Under the pieces are notes generated by a model. It did not search any database. It saw only the letters and a list, made by a program, of their open reading frames with translations, and was not told the origin of the DNA. From Bacillota bacterium (GTDB lineage Bacteria > Bacillota > Clostridia > Peptostreptococcales > Anaerovoracaceae), in contig JAQXGH010000011.1 of assembly GCA_029006195.1 (NCBI GenBank), positions 1-64,000 of the forward strand: DNA of 64,000 nt. The letters are read 5' to 3'. This document shows, one piece after another, positions 33,850 through 42,572 of this stretch. The translations under genes and the position numbers were made by a program. Within the stretch, counting starts at the first letter, position 1. Each line of letters starts with the position of its first letter.

Positions 33850-35118
33850 ATGATGAAGAAGAATCTTTTAGCATTTACAGTATCGCTTCTCATGGTGCTC
33901 ATGACCGCAGTTCCGGCATTTGCGGATAGCGCCCAGTATGTTTACGACCAGGCTGGAAACATCAAACAGGAATCAGAAGATAATCTTAATGACCTGGGAG
34001 ATAAAATTTATAAAGAAACAGGCATTGCTGTAGTATATGTTGACTATGAGGGTGATAAGGAAAGCTCGGATTATATCGATAAAATATCAGAATCGTATTC
34101 CGGAAGCTGCATTATCATGATCCACAACCTTAAAACAAATAAGGTTCTCACAAGACCGTATGGCAAGGCTAAGAAGGCATTTGATGATAGCAGATGCGAT
34201 AAGCTCTTTGACATATATAACGAGGCCTCAACTTATGCAGGCGGCTGTGAAGACTATATGAAGCAGGCTGAGAAATTCCTGATAACGTCAGGCTATGCTA
34301 AGGATAATCAGTCTCAGGAGCAGGCGACTGAAGAGACAGAGACTACTGCTACTGAAATAACAGAAGCCGAAGAAACTACTGAAGCTACACTGCCTCAGGA
34401 AATTCCTAGTCAGAGAATAGCTGATAGACTGGTTGATAAGGCAGACCTGCTGACTGATGCTCAGGAAGCTCAGGTACTTGAAGAACTCAATGAACTTAGC
34501 CAGGAAAAGCAGAAGGATGTTGTGATCTACTTCGCAGATCATTTCAATGAAGCTACAGTAGCAGATGCTGCTGATGATTACTATGATTACAATGGCTTTG
34601 GTTATGGACCTGAGAGAGAAGGTATCCTCATGTACGTATGTATGGATACAAGAGATATCTATTTCTCAACATGTGGACCTGAAACCATCGGACAGTTCAC
34701 TGATAGCAACATACAATCAATGGTAGGAACTGTTGGTTCATACCTTACAAATGAAGATTACATTGGCGCGTGCGAAAAGTATATGGATGAAGTTGATTAC
34801 TACACTGTTCATCACTTCAATACTGTGCTTTCGGGCATTATATTCATTATACTGTCGATCGTAGGGGCGGTTACAGGCTCAACAAGAGTTGCTAGAGAAA
34901 GACGAAAGCTTGTATCTGTTAGATATCAGTACAATGCAGATGACTATCTTAAGGCTGGCAGCTATCAATGTGCTTATGCCAATGAAACTTTCATTAGAAC
35001 AGATGTATCGAGAATTTATGATCCGCTTCCGGATGATGATGACAGATCTTCTGGCGGCTCATCAACGCATGTAAGTTCATCTGGAACTACACATGGCGGC
35101 GGCGGTGGAAAATTCTAG
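33850..35118 (+). CDS. TPM-domain membrane protein (YdjH-like)
   Basis: 422 residues. A Sec signal peptide ends PAFA-D near residue 25. Two TPM-like modules follow: VYDQAGNIKQESEDNLNDLG (about 31-50) and VDKADLLTDAQEAQVLEELN (about 196-215), joined by a Thr/Glu-rich linker. A transmembrane helix lies at about 323-343, followed by a basic cytoplasmic tail that ends in a Ser, Gly and His-rich segment (GGGGGKF). The GGGGGTGA site fits either of two adjacent ATGs. Third gene of the YdjI/G/H-type operon; probably senses or anchors at the membrane surface. Confidence 0.88.
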   Translation: MMKKNLLAFTVSLLMVLMTAVPAFADSAQYVYDQAGNIKQESEDNLNDLGDKIYKETGIAVVYVDYEGDKESSDYIDKISESYSGSCIIMIHNLKTNKVLTRPYGKAKKAFDDSRCDKLFDIYNEASTYAGGCEDYMKQAEKFLITSGYAKDNQSQEQATEETETTATEITEAEETTEATLPQEIPSQRIADRLVDKADLLTDAQEAQVLEELNELSQEKQKDVVIYFADHFNEATVADAADDYYDYNGFGYGPEREGILMYVCMDTRDIYFSTCGPETIGQFTDSNIQSMVGTVGSYLTNEDYIGACEKYMDEVDYYTVHHFNTVLSGIIFIILSIVGAVTGSTRVARERRKLVSVRYQYNADDYLKAGSYQCAYANETFIRTDVSRIYDPLPDDDDRSSGGSSTHVSSSGTTHGGGGGKF

Positions 35119-35178
35119 TGCAAAGACTGTACGCCTTAAAAAATCAATGATTTTGTGTGAAAAATATCCAGAAATTCC

Positions 35179-35207
35179 TTTACAAATATGGTCTGATATA
35201 GTATCAT
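35179..35207 (+). promoter_or_regulatory. rplU promoter
   Basis: TTTACA (35179-35184), 17-bp spacer, TATCAT (35202-35207). Predicted start near 35214. Confidence 0.65.
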
Positions 35208-35213
35208 ATTCGA

Positions 35214-35282
35214 GTATGAGCCGCTCGAAAAGGGTTGTTTAAAACACATAATGGTATGTGTTGCCCCGGTAGGCGAGACTGG
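35214..35282 (+). promoter_or_regulatory. L21 leader RNA
   Basis: A multibranch fold is visible: CTCG (35224-35227) with CGAG (35274-35277), GGG (35232-35234) with CCC (35264-35267), and a 7-bp stem ACACATA/TATGTGT (35244-35261) with a 4-nt loop. Position and shape fit the Firmicutes L21 leader, which is thought to regulate rplU by binding L21. Confidence 0.7.
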
Positions 35283-35301
35283 TATGAGGAGGAAATTATT
35301 A

Positions 35302-35787
35302 ATGTACGCAATTATTGAAACAGGCGGAAAGCAGTACAGAGTACAGAATGGTGACCAGATTAGAGTAGAAAAGCTGAACGTTGAAGCTGGTCAGACAGTT
35401 GTATTCGACAAGGTTCTTGTTGCAGGTGAAGGCGCAGACATCAAGGTTGGTGCTCCTTACATCGATGGTCTTACAGTAGAAGCTAAGGCTGTTGAAAGCG
35501 GCAAGGGTCAGAAGGTAATCATCTTCAAGTATAAGGCTAAGAAGGACTACAGAAAGAAGCAGGGTCACAGACAGCCATATACATTAGTTGAAATCACAGC
35601 AATCGGCGACGAAAAGGCTCCAGTAAAGGCTGAAGAACCAGCTGCAGAAGCTGCTGCTAAGCCAGCTAAGTCATTAAAGTCAATGAAGAAGGCTGAACTC
35701 ATCGAATTCGCTAAGGAAAACGGCATTGAAATCGATGAAAAGGCAACTAACGCTGTAATGATCGAAACTATCGAAGCTGCTCTGTAA
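35302..35787 (+). CDS. rplU: 50S ribosomal protein L21 with C-terminal SAP/Rho_N-like extension
   Basis: 161 residues from the ATG at 35302 (AGGAGG upstream; an in-frame ATG at 35251 lies in the leader). Residues 1-103 are ordinary L21: [14 protein letters not shown], then [10 protein letters not shown]. About 58 extra residues follow: an Ala/Glu/Pro/Lys linker (104-126) and a helical unit, [15 protein letters not shown]...NAVMIETI, that looks like the SAP or Rho N-terminal nucleic-acid-binding fold. The gene is followed by rpmA; the usual prp (ysxB) gene between them is missing. Confidence 0.95.
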   Translation: MYAIIETGGKQYRVQNGDQIRVEKLNVEAGQTVVFDKVLVAGEGADIKVGAPYIDGLTVEAKAVESGKGQKVIIFKYKAKKDYRKKQGHRQPYTLVEITAIGDEKAPVKAEEPAAEAAAKPAKSLKSMKKAELIEFAKENGIEIDEKATNAVMIETIEAAL

Positions 35788-35855
35788 GCAGAAGTTGAAG
35801 ATAGTATTAATTGGAAATTAAAGTTTTTATTTGAAATACAAGGAGGTTCTGATCC

Positions 35856-36116
35856 ATGGCAAGTAAGAAAGGTGTAGGTAGCTCGAAGAACGGTCGTGAT
35901 TCCGAGTCCAAGCGTTTAGGCGTTAAGACTGGTAATGGTCAGTTTGTAAGCGCAGGCAGCATTCTCGTTAGACAGAGAGGAACAAAGTTCCACCCTGGTA
36001 ACAATGTTGGCAAAGGTGGAGATGATACATTATTTGCAAAGATCGAAGGAACTGTAAAGTTCGAAAGATACGACAAGACAAGAAAGCAAGTAAGCGTATA
36101 TCCAAGAGAAGCTTAA
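35856..36116 (+). CDS. rpmA: 50S ribosomal protein L27
   Basis: 86 residues. It starts [20 protein letters not shown], the mature form of L27 whose N-terminal tail reaches the peptidyl-transferase centre. Most Firmicutes encode a nine-residue leader (ending in LQFFA) cleaved by the Prp protease; here an in-frame TGA lies two codons upstream of the ATG, so no leader can exist, and no prp gene is present. AAGGAGG lies 11 nt before the ATG. A terminator follows before obgE. Confidence 0.96.
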   Translation: MASKKGVGSSKNGRDSESKRLGVKTGNGQFVSAGSILVRQRGTKFHPGNNVGKGGDDTLFAKIEGTVKFERYDKTRKQVSVYPREA

Positions 36117-36128
36117 GAGTGTTTTTTC

Positions 36129-36161
36129 GAGCCCCTAATTATTTAGGGGCTCATACTTTTT
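36129..36161 (+). terminator. hairpin terminator after rpmA
   Basis: GAGCCCCTAA (36129-36138) pairs perfectly with TTAGGGGCTC (36143-36152). The T tract begins three bases later, so some read-through to obgE is likely. Confidence 0.7.
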
Positions 36162-36177
36162 GTAAAAGGAAATTATT

Positions 36178-37512
36178 ATGTTTGTAGATAGAGCGACAAT
36201 TACAATTAAATCAGGTAAGGGCGGCGATGGCGCAGTTACTTTCAGACGTGAGCCATTTGTTCCTGAAGGCGGACCTGACGGTGGTGACGGTGGTAAAGGC
36301 GGCGATGTAATCTTCATGGCCGACGAAAACCTCAGAACCCTCATGGACTTCAGATACAAGCGTAAGTATGAAGCAGAGAGCGGCCAGAACGGAATGAAGA
36401 AGAAACGTTATGGCAAGAACGGTGAAGACCTTATCATCAGAGTTCCAGTTGGAACTATGGTAATAGATCATGAATCCGATAAGGTAATGATGGACCTTAC
36501 AGAGCATGGTCAGTCTTTTGTTGCTGCTAAAGGCGGCAAGGGAGGCAAGGGTAATGCTAAGTATGCGACACCGACAAGACAGGCTCCTAACTTCGCAGAG
36601 GCAGGCGGTTTCGCTAAGGAACGTAAAGTAATCCTGGAAATGAAGCTCATTGCTGACGTAGGACTCGTTGGATTCCCTAACGTAGGCAAGTCATCACTTC
36701 TTTCAGTTGCTACAAGTGCCAGACCTAAAGTTGCGAATTATCACTTCACTACAATTAACCCTAATCTGGGTGTTGTTCAGATTTATGAGAACAGCTTTGT
36801 TATGGCTGATATCGCAGGAATCATCGAAGGTGCTCATCAGGGCGCAGGTCTCGGTCACTATTTCCTCAAGCACATCGAACGTACTAAGGTGCTTATCCAC
36901 GTAGTAGACGTTTCGGGATGTGAAGGTCGTGATCCTAAGGAAGACTTTGATAAGATCAATGCTGAACTCGGTATGTACAGCGAAAGACTGATGAATAAGC
37001 CTCAGATCGTAGTAGCTAATAAGATCGACGTTTTAGGCTGCGGTCCTGATCCTGAAGATCTGGAAATCTGTGATGAATATCTGCAGTTCAAGGCTTACGT
37101 AGAAGAAAAGGGATACAAGGTATTCCCAATGTCAGCACCTGCTGGTCAAGGCGTTGCTGAAGTTATGGCAGAGGCTTACAGACTGCTTGAAGAAATCAAG
37201 GCAAATGGCGAAGATGAAGGTCTTGGCTATGAAATGTTTGACTTCGAAGCTGATGAATACGATCCTGATTACAGGAACGTTTACGGCGACTTCGATGGTA
37301 AGAATTATATTATCTACGGAAGTCAGCTGGAGAAGATATTCAATTCAACTAACTTCAATGACTACGGTTCAAGAAGATATCTCTTTAAGTACATTGAAGA
37401 TAGTGGGGTTTATGATAAACTCAAGGAAATGGGTCTTGAAGATGGAGATACCATCAAACTCTTTGACACAGAATTCGAATATTATGATGAGGAGTTTGAC
37501 TATTTCTATTAA
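36178..37512 (+). CDS. obgE: GTPase Obg/CgtA
   Basis: 444 residues. Ribosome-assembly and stress GTPase. The glycine-rich Obg fold covers 1-158 (GGDGAVTFRREPFVPEGGPD region, KGGKGGKGNAKY). The G domain has GFPNVGKSS near 165 and a NKID motif near 280. The C-terminal OCT domain (about 360-440) is present, as typical for Firmicutes. AAAAGGAAA precedes the ATG. It follows rplU-rpmA as in nearly all bacteria. Confidence 0.96.
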   Translation: MFVDRATITIKSGKGGDGAVTFRREPFVPEGGPDGGDGGKGGDVIFMADENLRTLMDFRYKRKYEAESGQNGMKKKRYGKNGEDLIIRVPVGTMVIDHESDKVMMDLTEHGQSFVAAKGGKGGKGNAKYATPTRQAPNFAEAGGFAKERKVILEMKLIADVGLVGFPNVGKSSLLSVATSARPKVANYHFTTINPNLGVVQIYENSFVMADIAGIIEGAHQGAGLGHYFLKHIERTKVLIHVVDVSGCEGRDPKEDFDKINAELGMYSERLMNKPQIVVANKIDVLGCGPDPEDLEICDEYLQFKAYVEEKGYKVFPMSAPAGQGVAEVMAEAYRLLEEIKANGEDEGLGYEMFDFEADEYDPDYRNVYGDFDGKNYIIYGSQLEKIFNSTNFNDYGSRRYLFKYIEDSGVYDKLKEMGLEDGDTIKLFDTEFEYYDEEFDYFY

Positions 37513-37531
37513 TTGATAAGGGGTGATTAGC

Positions 37532-38215
37532 ATGAAACATCCTGATAGAAATCAATGCTATGAATACCTGAAAGAAAAAAACACACCGCAGCACGTTGTA
37601 GGACACTGCAAATCCGTAGCTGCGGTTGCGTATATTTTAGGCAGAGCATTAAATGAAGCGGGTGGAACAAAAGCTGTTCCTTTCGGAGAGATTAAGTTCA
37701 AAAAAACAAAATTCACACAGAGCGGACGTGAGCATTACATGCAGGATCCGTCTTGTAAGGCCGTTGGCACTGCATATAGAGATTTTGACCTGGAGCTGGT
37801 ACTGGCTTCGGGGCTTTTGCATGACATCGCTAGAAAAGAAGAAAGACACTGGGACGTTGGCGCTGATTTTTGTAAGAACTTAAACCTTCCTGAGGAAGAA
37901 AATATTATAAGAATACATATGCAGTACGAGTTTACCAATGATGAGCAGAATTTGACTGAAGCTGATCTTGTGTGCCTTGGTGACAGACTGTCTATCGAAG
38001 ACAGATATGTTGGACTTGATAAGCGTATGGATTACATCATTGATAAGGCGATAAGACACGGACATCCCGAAGCTGCTCCGGTTATCATGAGAAAGAAGGA
38101 AGTAACAAGACAGCTGCTTAATGGGATCGAGAAGAGAATCGGCTGCAGCATTGATGAACTTATGAACGATATCGATTACGAAAACATTGAAGGAACGTGC
38201 AATGATAATAGATAA
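37532..38215 (+). CDS. HD-domain hydrolase-like protein
   Basis: 227 residues from the ATG at 37532 (AAGGGG about 9 nt upstream). HD phosphohydrolase fold: first His in VVGHCKSVAAVAY (about 23-35), the HD pair in GLLHDIARKEERHW (about 97-110). An insertion at about 45-85 separates them. Substrate unknown; nucleotide or phosphate-ester hydrolysis is the family role. It lies where yqeK or nadD genes often follow obgE, but it is not YqeK by sequence. It overlaps the next gene by 14 bp. Confidence 0.8.
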   Translation: MKHPDRNQCYEYLKEKNTPQHVVGHCKSVAAVAYILGRALNEAGGTKAVPFGEIKFKKTKFTQSGREHYMQDPSCKAVGTAYRDFDLELVLASGLLHDIARKEERHWDVGADFCKNLNLPEEENIIRIHMQYEFTNDEQNLTEADLVCLGDRLSIEDRYVGLDKRMDYIIDKAIRHGHPEAAPVIMRKKEVTRQLLNGIEKRIGCSIDELMNDIDYENIEGTCNDNR

Positions 38216-40133
38216 AGAGCTTGATAAAATCCTGAGAAAAGTTGAAAAGCCAGCCAGATATACTGGCGGTGAAGTTAATATGGTTAGGAAGAATCCAGAA
38301 GACGTATCTGTCAGAATGGGATTCGCTTTTCCTGATACATATGAAATAGGAATGTCATATATGGGTCTGCAGATCCTCTATAACATACTGAATCAGAATG
38401 ATTCCATTTATTGTGAGCGTATTTTTGCGCCTGCGATGGATATGGAGGACCTTATGAGGGCTGCGAGCAGAAAGTTATACACTCTGGAAACTTTCACACC
38501 TATAGATGAGATGGACATAGTCGGCTTCACGCTTCAGTACGAAATGGCATATACAAATATTCTCAATATGCTGGATCTGGGCGGAATTCCTATCACAGCT
38601 AAGGAAAGAATTAAGGCCATGAAAGAAAATCCAGAAAGGATTCTTCCGGTAGTAGTTGCTGGCGGGCCATGTGCATATAATCCGGAACCGCTGGCTGACT
38701 TCATTGATGTTTTCATGATTGGTGACGGTGAAGAGCTTTTGGAACAGCTCTGTCTCGTTTATGCTGATGCAAAGGCTGCAGGCGGCACAGGTGTAGAAAT
38801 CAGAGAAAGATTCCTTAACGCTATCTGCGCTTATGATGGAATCTATATTCCTGAATTCTATGAAGTTGAATACGAAAAACCTAACGGAGTAATCAAAGAG
38901 TACAGGGCAGTGAATCCTAACGCTCCAAAGAGAGTAACAAGAGCGGTAGTTCCTGACCTTGAAACAGCTGTTTACCCGGTTAACAATATAGTTCCATTCA
39001 TTGATACTGTTCATGACAGATCAGTTGTAGAGACATTCAGAGGCTGTACAAGAGGCTGCAGATTCTGTCAGGCTGGAATGATCTACAGACCTGTTCGTGA
39101 AAGATCACAGGAAACGATCAAGAATCTGGCAATGGAACAGATCAAAAATACAGGTCATGATGAACTCTCACTTCTGTCGCTTTCGACAAGTGACTACTCA
39201 AGATTTGAATCAATGGCTACAGAACTTATGGGGCTTTGTAAGGCACAGAACGTTGCTCTCTCACTACCATCATTAAGACTGGATTCATTCTCATTCAAAG
39301 TTCTTGATGAAATTCAGGGTTATAGAAAGTCTGGACTGACATTCGCACCTGAAGCTGGTTCACAGAGACTCAGAGACGTAATAAACAAGAACATAACTGC
39401 AGAGAACATTTACAGTGCTGTAGAGCAGGCTCTTGAGCTTGGCTGGGAGCACATCAAATTCTATTTCATGATCGGTCTTCCTACAGAAACATATGAAGAC
39501 CTGGACGGCATCGCTGAGATCGCACAGAATGTAATAGATCTTAACTATAAAATCAATGGAAGAAAGGGCGGCAGATTCAGAGTAACTGTCAGCGTATCAA
39601 ACTTCGTTCCTAAGGCTCACACTCCTTTCCAGTGGGAAGCTCAGGATACACACGATATGCTTGTTGAAAAGCATAACTATCTTTCATCAAAACTACACAT
39701 TAAGGGTGTAACGTTCAATTACCACGAAACGGTAACAAGTAACCTTGAAGCGGTATTCGCCAGAGGGGACAGACGTACATGCACACTCATTGAACAGGCT
39801 TGGAAGCGTGGATGCAAGTTTGATGCATGGACAGAGCATTTCAAATCTGAAATCTGGGATGAGGCATTCGAAAGCTGTGCAGAAAAATACGGATTTGACA
39901 GCGGTAAGGATATGGAAGCGTTCTTCAATTATAGAAAGCGTGAGCTGGATGAATTCCTGCCGTGGAACATAATAAATCCATTTGTAAGCGACGAATTCTT
40001 AAAGAGAGAAAAGGACAAGGCTTATGCCGAAGAAACTACACCTGACTGCAGACTTAAGTGCACTGGCTGCGGTGTAAACAAGTACACAGAGTGCTTTAAG
40101 AATTGTGATAAGTCTAATGCGATTTTTGGATAG
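38202..40133 (+). CDS. TIGR03960-type B12-binding-like radical SAM protein
   Basis: 643 residues from the ATG at 38202 (AAGGA 7 nt upstream). N-terminal B12-binding-like domain, radical SAM cluster motif CTRGCRFC near residue 285, and a long C-terminal domain with a CRLKCTGCG cysteine cluster near the end. Members lie next to TIGR03936 genes and the rplU-rpmA-obg region in many Clostridia; in actinobacteria the two are fused. A role in tRNA or ribosome modification is suspected, but the reaction is unknown to me. Confidence 0.9.
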   Translation: MIIDKELDKILRKVEKPARYTGGEVNMVRKNPEDVSVRMGFAFPDTYEIGMSYMGLQILYNILNQNDSIYCERIFAPAMDMEDLMRAASRKLYTLETFTPIDEMDIVGFTLQYEMAYTNILNMLDLGGIPITAKERIKAMKENPERILPVVVAGGPCAYNPEPLADFIDVFMIGDGEELLEQLCLVYADAKAAGGTGVEIRERFLNAICAYDGIYIPEFYEVEYEKPNGVIKEYRAVNPNAPKRVTRAVVPDLETAVYPVNNIVPFIDTVHDRSVVETFRGCTRGCRFCQAGMIYRPVRERSQETIKNLAMEQIKNTGHDELSLLSLSTSDYSRFESMATELMGLCKAQNVALSLPSLRLDSFSFKVLDEIQGYRKSGLTFAPEAGSQRLRDVINKNITAENIYSAVEQALELGWEHIKFYFMIGLPTETYEDLDGIAEIAQNVIDLNYKINGRKGGRFRVTVSVSNFVPKAHTPFQWEAQDTHDMLVEKHNYLSSKLHIKGVTFNYHETVTSNLEAVFARGDRRTCTLIEQAWKRGCKFDAWTEHFKSEIWDEAFESCAEKYGFDSGKDMEAFFNYRKRELDEFLPWNIINPFVSDEFLKREKDKAYAEETTPDCRLKCTGCGVNKYTECFKNCDKSNAIFG

Positions 40134-40142
40134 GAAGATTAA

Positions 40143-40874
40143 ATGAAATACGTAATTGAATTTAGTAAGACTGGTACGATTTGTTATACATCGCACCTTG
40201 ACATAATGAAAGTTTTTCAGAGAAGCTTTAAGAGAGCGGGAATAGAACTGGCATATTCACAGGGGTTCAATCCTCATCCTAAGATGGGTTTTGCACAGCC
40301 TCTGTCACTGGGATATGAAGCTCTGGAGGAGTTCATTGAATTTGAGACTGATATCGCATACGATGCCAGAAATGTATCCGATCAGGTTATTCTCGATGAA
40401 ATGAGAAAACTTATGCCTGAAGGACTTGATCTCAAATCAATAAAGAGAAACGAAGATATGAAGAAGACACTGGCTGCAGATACAGATGCTGCTGAATATA
40501 CAGCTATTATCCCTATGGATACAGGATCCCTCGGAATGACTCAGGTTCAGCTCTGGGAGAAGTATATGGGCCAGGATGAAATAATTACACTTAAGAAACA
40601 GAAACAAAAGAAAAAAGGCAGAGGCAGAGGTCCGAAGACAGAGATCGTTATGGTTGAAACTAACATCAAACCTAAGATCCGTGAACTCATATTCACAGTA
40701 AGACCGGATGAACTGAAACTGGATATGCTCCTCGATTCGGGAAGTGTATCAAACCTCAGTCCTGAACTTGTAATTACTACTGTCATCGAGTGCCTGGGCC
40801 AGGATGTCGATAGAAGTGAAGTTGCAGTAACAAGAAACAGAATTATATTTAATAATTACGATACAGGACATTAA
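40143..40874 (+). CDS. TIGR03936/DUF2344-family protein
   Basis: 243 residues. Family blocks are present: FSKTGTICYTSHLDIMKVFQ (8-27), RRAGI-like GIELAYSQGFNPHPKMGF, and SLGYEALEEF. A strongly basic stretch near 150-160 (KKQKQKKKGRGRG) could contact RNA. It starts 9 bp after the TIGR03960 gene, its constant partner, and the two probably form one enzyme system. No terminator follows before the SOS promoter at 40941. Confidence 0.9.
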   Translation: MKYVIEFSKTGTICYTSHLDIMKVFQRSFKRAGIELAYSQGFNPHPKMGFAQPLSLGYEALEEFIEFETDIAYDARNVSDQVILDEMRKLMPEGLDLKSIKRNEDMKKTLAADTDAAEYTAIIPMDTGSLGMTQVQLWEKYMGQDEIITLKKQKQKKKGRGRGPKTEIVMVETNIKPKIRELIFTVRPDELKLDMLLDSGSVSNLSPELVITTVIECLGQDVDRSEVAVTRNRIIFNNYDTGH

Positions 40875-40940
40875 ACCGTATATTTATAATAATGCATATG
40901 AGCCTTGTGCTCCGTAAGAAGAGCCGATTTATCTGTTTTC

Positions 40941-40969
40941 TTGACAAGACGAACATATGTTCGTATAAT
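40941..40969 (+). promoter_or_regulatory. SOS promoter of the Y-family polymerase operon
   Basis: TTGACA (40941-40946), exactly 17 bp, TATAAT (40964-40969): a full-consensus promoter. The LexA box occupies the spacer. Confidence 0.9.
40950..40963 (+). promoter_or_regulatory. perfect LexA box
   Basis: CGAACATATGTTCG is a perfect palindrome and matches the Firmicutes SOS box. It fills the space between -35 and -10, so LexA binding would block polymerase directly. Confidence 0.9.
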
Positions 40970-41002
40970 AATCTTGCTAAAGCGAGTGTCAGGAGGTAGC
41001 GG

Positions 41003-41266
41003 ATGAAATTACTGAATATGCCAGTGGATGCCATGGTAGTTTTCAGAACTGAAGGACGGCATCCCAGACCTTATAAATTCAAGGTTAAAGAGAATGGTGA
41101 ACTTATAACCATATTTGTTGATCAGGTGCTGAGCTCACAGAAGAACAAGGTGTGCGGGGCGGAGCATATACTTTATCAGTGCCAGAGCACGATCAATGGA
41201 GTAGACAAACGTTTTGAACTTAAATATTATTGTTCGAAATGTGAATGGCAACTGTATAAAATGTGA
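41003..41266 (+). CDS. small SOS-operon protein, function unknown
   Basis: 87 residues. AGGAGG precedes the ATG. The product is beta-rich with charged residues (RTEGRHPRPYKFKVKENGEL) and a C-terminal CSKC motif plus one further Cys pair candidate (Cys51, Cys60), possibly a zinc knuckle. No signal or membrane helix. It is the first gene after the LexA-controlled promoter and its TGA ends one base before the polymerase ATG, so it should be DNA-damage induced with it. Similar small genes accompany dinB in other Clostridia, as far as I recall. Confidence 0.75.
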   Translation: MKLLNMPVDAMVVFRTEGRHPRPYKFKVKENGELITIFVDQVLSSQKNKVCGAEHILYQCQSTINGVDKRFELKYYCSKCEWQLYKM

Positions 41267-41267
41267 T

Positions 41268-42572
41268 ATGATTGATAAGAGAAGAACTTACATATGCATA
41301 GATCTTAAATCTTTTTATGCTTCTGTTGAATGCGTGGAACGAGGGCTCGACCCAATGACTACCAATCTGGTAGTTGCTGATTCGGAGAGGTCTGATAAGA
41401 CCATATGCCTGGCCGTATCACCATCCATGAAGACGCTGGGGGTGAAGAACAGGTGTAGGGTTTTCGAAATCCCTAAGAATATCGACTATATAATGGCGAC
41501 TCCCAGAATGCAGAAGTACATAGATTATTCGGCAGAAATTTATGGGATCTATCTTAAATATTTTTCTAAGGAAGATATCCATGTCTATTCAATCGATGAA
41601 TCATTCATAGATATAACAGGATATCTCAGTACTTATAAATGCACGCCTAAGGAGCTAGCCATAAGAGTCATGGAGGACGTCAGAGAGAGTATAGGTGTCA
41701 GAGCGACCTGCGGTATAGGCAGCAATCTTTATCTGACTAAAATAGCCCTGGATATTACAGCTAAGCATTCACCAGATTTCATAGGACAGCTTGATGAGGA
41801 GAGCTATAGATCCACACTTTGGAATTATAAACCTCTGACTGATTTCTGGCGCATCGGGCCGGGAATAGCCAGGAGGCTTGAGAAGATAGGTATATATACT
41901 ATGGGGCAGCTGGCAAATGCTGATGAGGATCTGCTGTATGACCTATTCGGGGTGGACGCAGAACTGCTCATGGATCATGCATGGGGCAGGGAGCCGGTAA
42001 CTATGCGTGACATCAAGGAATATAAGCCTAAGACAAACTGCATAAGCAGTGGACAGGTGCTCATGAGAGATTATACCTTCGATGAGTGCAGAACAATAAT
42101 AAAAGAAATGACAGATGCGGTCTGTCTCGAAATGACCCAGAAGAACCTGGTAACTGATTCAATCACACTTTACGTAGGATATGGCAGCTACTGGAAGGGC
42201 TTAAGGGATGGAGGAACAGTTCACTTCGAGGGTGGATGCTGTGAGGAGTCTAAGGTAATACCTGAGGTGTTGGGGCTTTATGACAGATGCATATGTCCAG
42301 ATTACATGATAAGACGTGTCAGTCTGACGTGTAATAATGTGACAAGTGATGATGGAGCCAGACAGCTCAGCATATTTGATTTGACTGAGACTGTTAAGGA
42401 AAAACAAAAACACGATTCCGAGAGGGATAGGGCCCTCCAGGAAGCCGTGCTTAGTATAAAGGAGAAGTATGGCAAGAATGCCATGCTTAAAGGAGTAAAC
42501 TTTAGAGAAGAAGCAACTGGCAGACAGAGAAACTTACAGATAGGAGGCCACAAAAGTGGTGAAGAACAGTAA
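41268..42572 (+). CDS. Y-family (UmuC/DinB-type) DNA polymerase
   Basis: 434 residues from the ATG at 41268. Translesion polymerase. Catalytic motifs are CIDLKSFYASVE (first Asp, about 10-21) and VYSIDESFIDIT (Asp-Glu pair, about 105-116). Palm, fingers, thumb with HhH (FWRIGPGIARRLEKIGI) and little-finger domain are all present. The family branch resembles UvrX/YqjW rather than E. coli DinB. No ribosome-binding site of its own; coupled to the upstream gene. Overlaps the following YolD-XRE gene by 17 bp. Confidence 0.93.
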   Translation: MIDKRRTYICIDLKSFYASVECVERGLDPMTTNLVVADSERSDKTICLAVSPSMKTLGVKNRCRVFEIPKNIDYIMATPRMQKYIDYSAEIYGIYLKYFSKEDIHVYSIDESFIDITGYLSTYKCTPKELAIRVMEDVRESIGVRATCGIGSNLYLTKIALDITAKHSPDFIGQLDEESYRSTLWNYKPLTDFWRIGPGIARRLEKIGIYTMGQLANADEDLLYDLFGVDAELLMDHAWGREPVTMRDIKEYKPKTNCISSGQVLMRDYTFDECRTIIKEMTDAVCLEMTQKNLVTDSITLYVGYGSYWKGLRDGGTVHFEGGCCEESKVIPEVLGLYDRCICPDYMIRRVSLTCNNVTSDDGARQLSIFDLTETVKEKQKHDSERDRALQEAVLSIKEKYGKNAMLKGVNFREEATGRQRNLQIGGHKSGEEQ

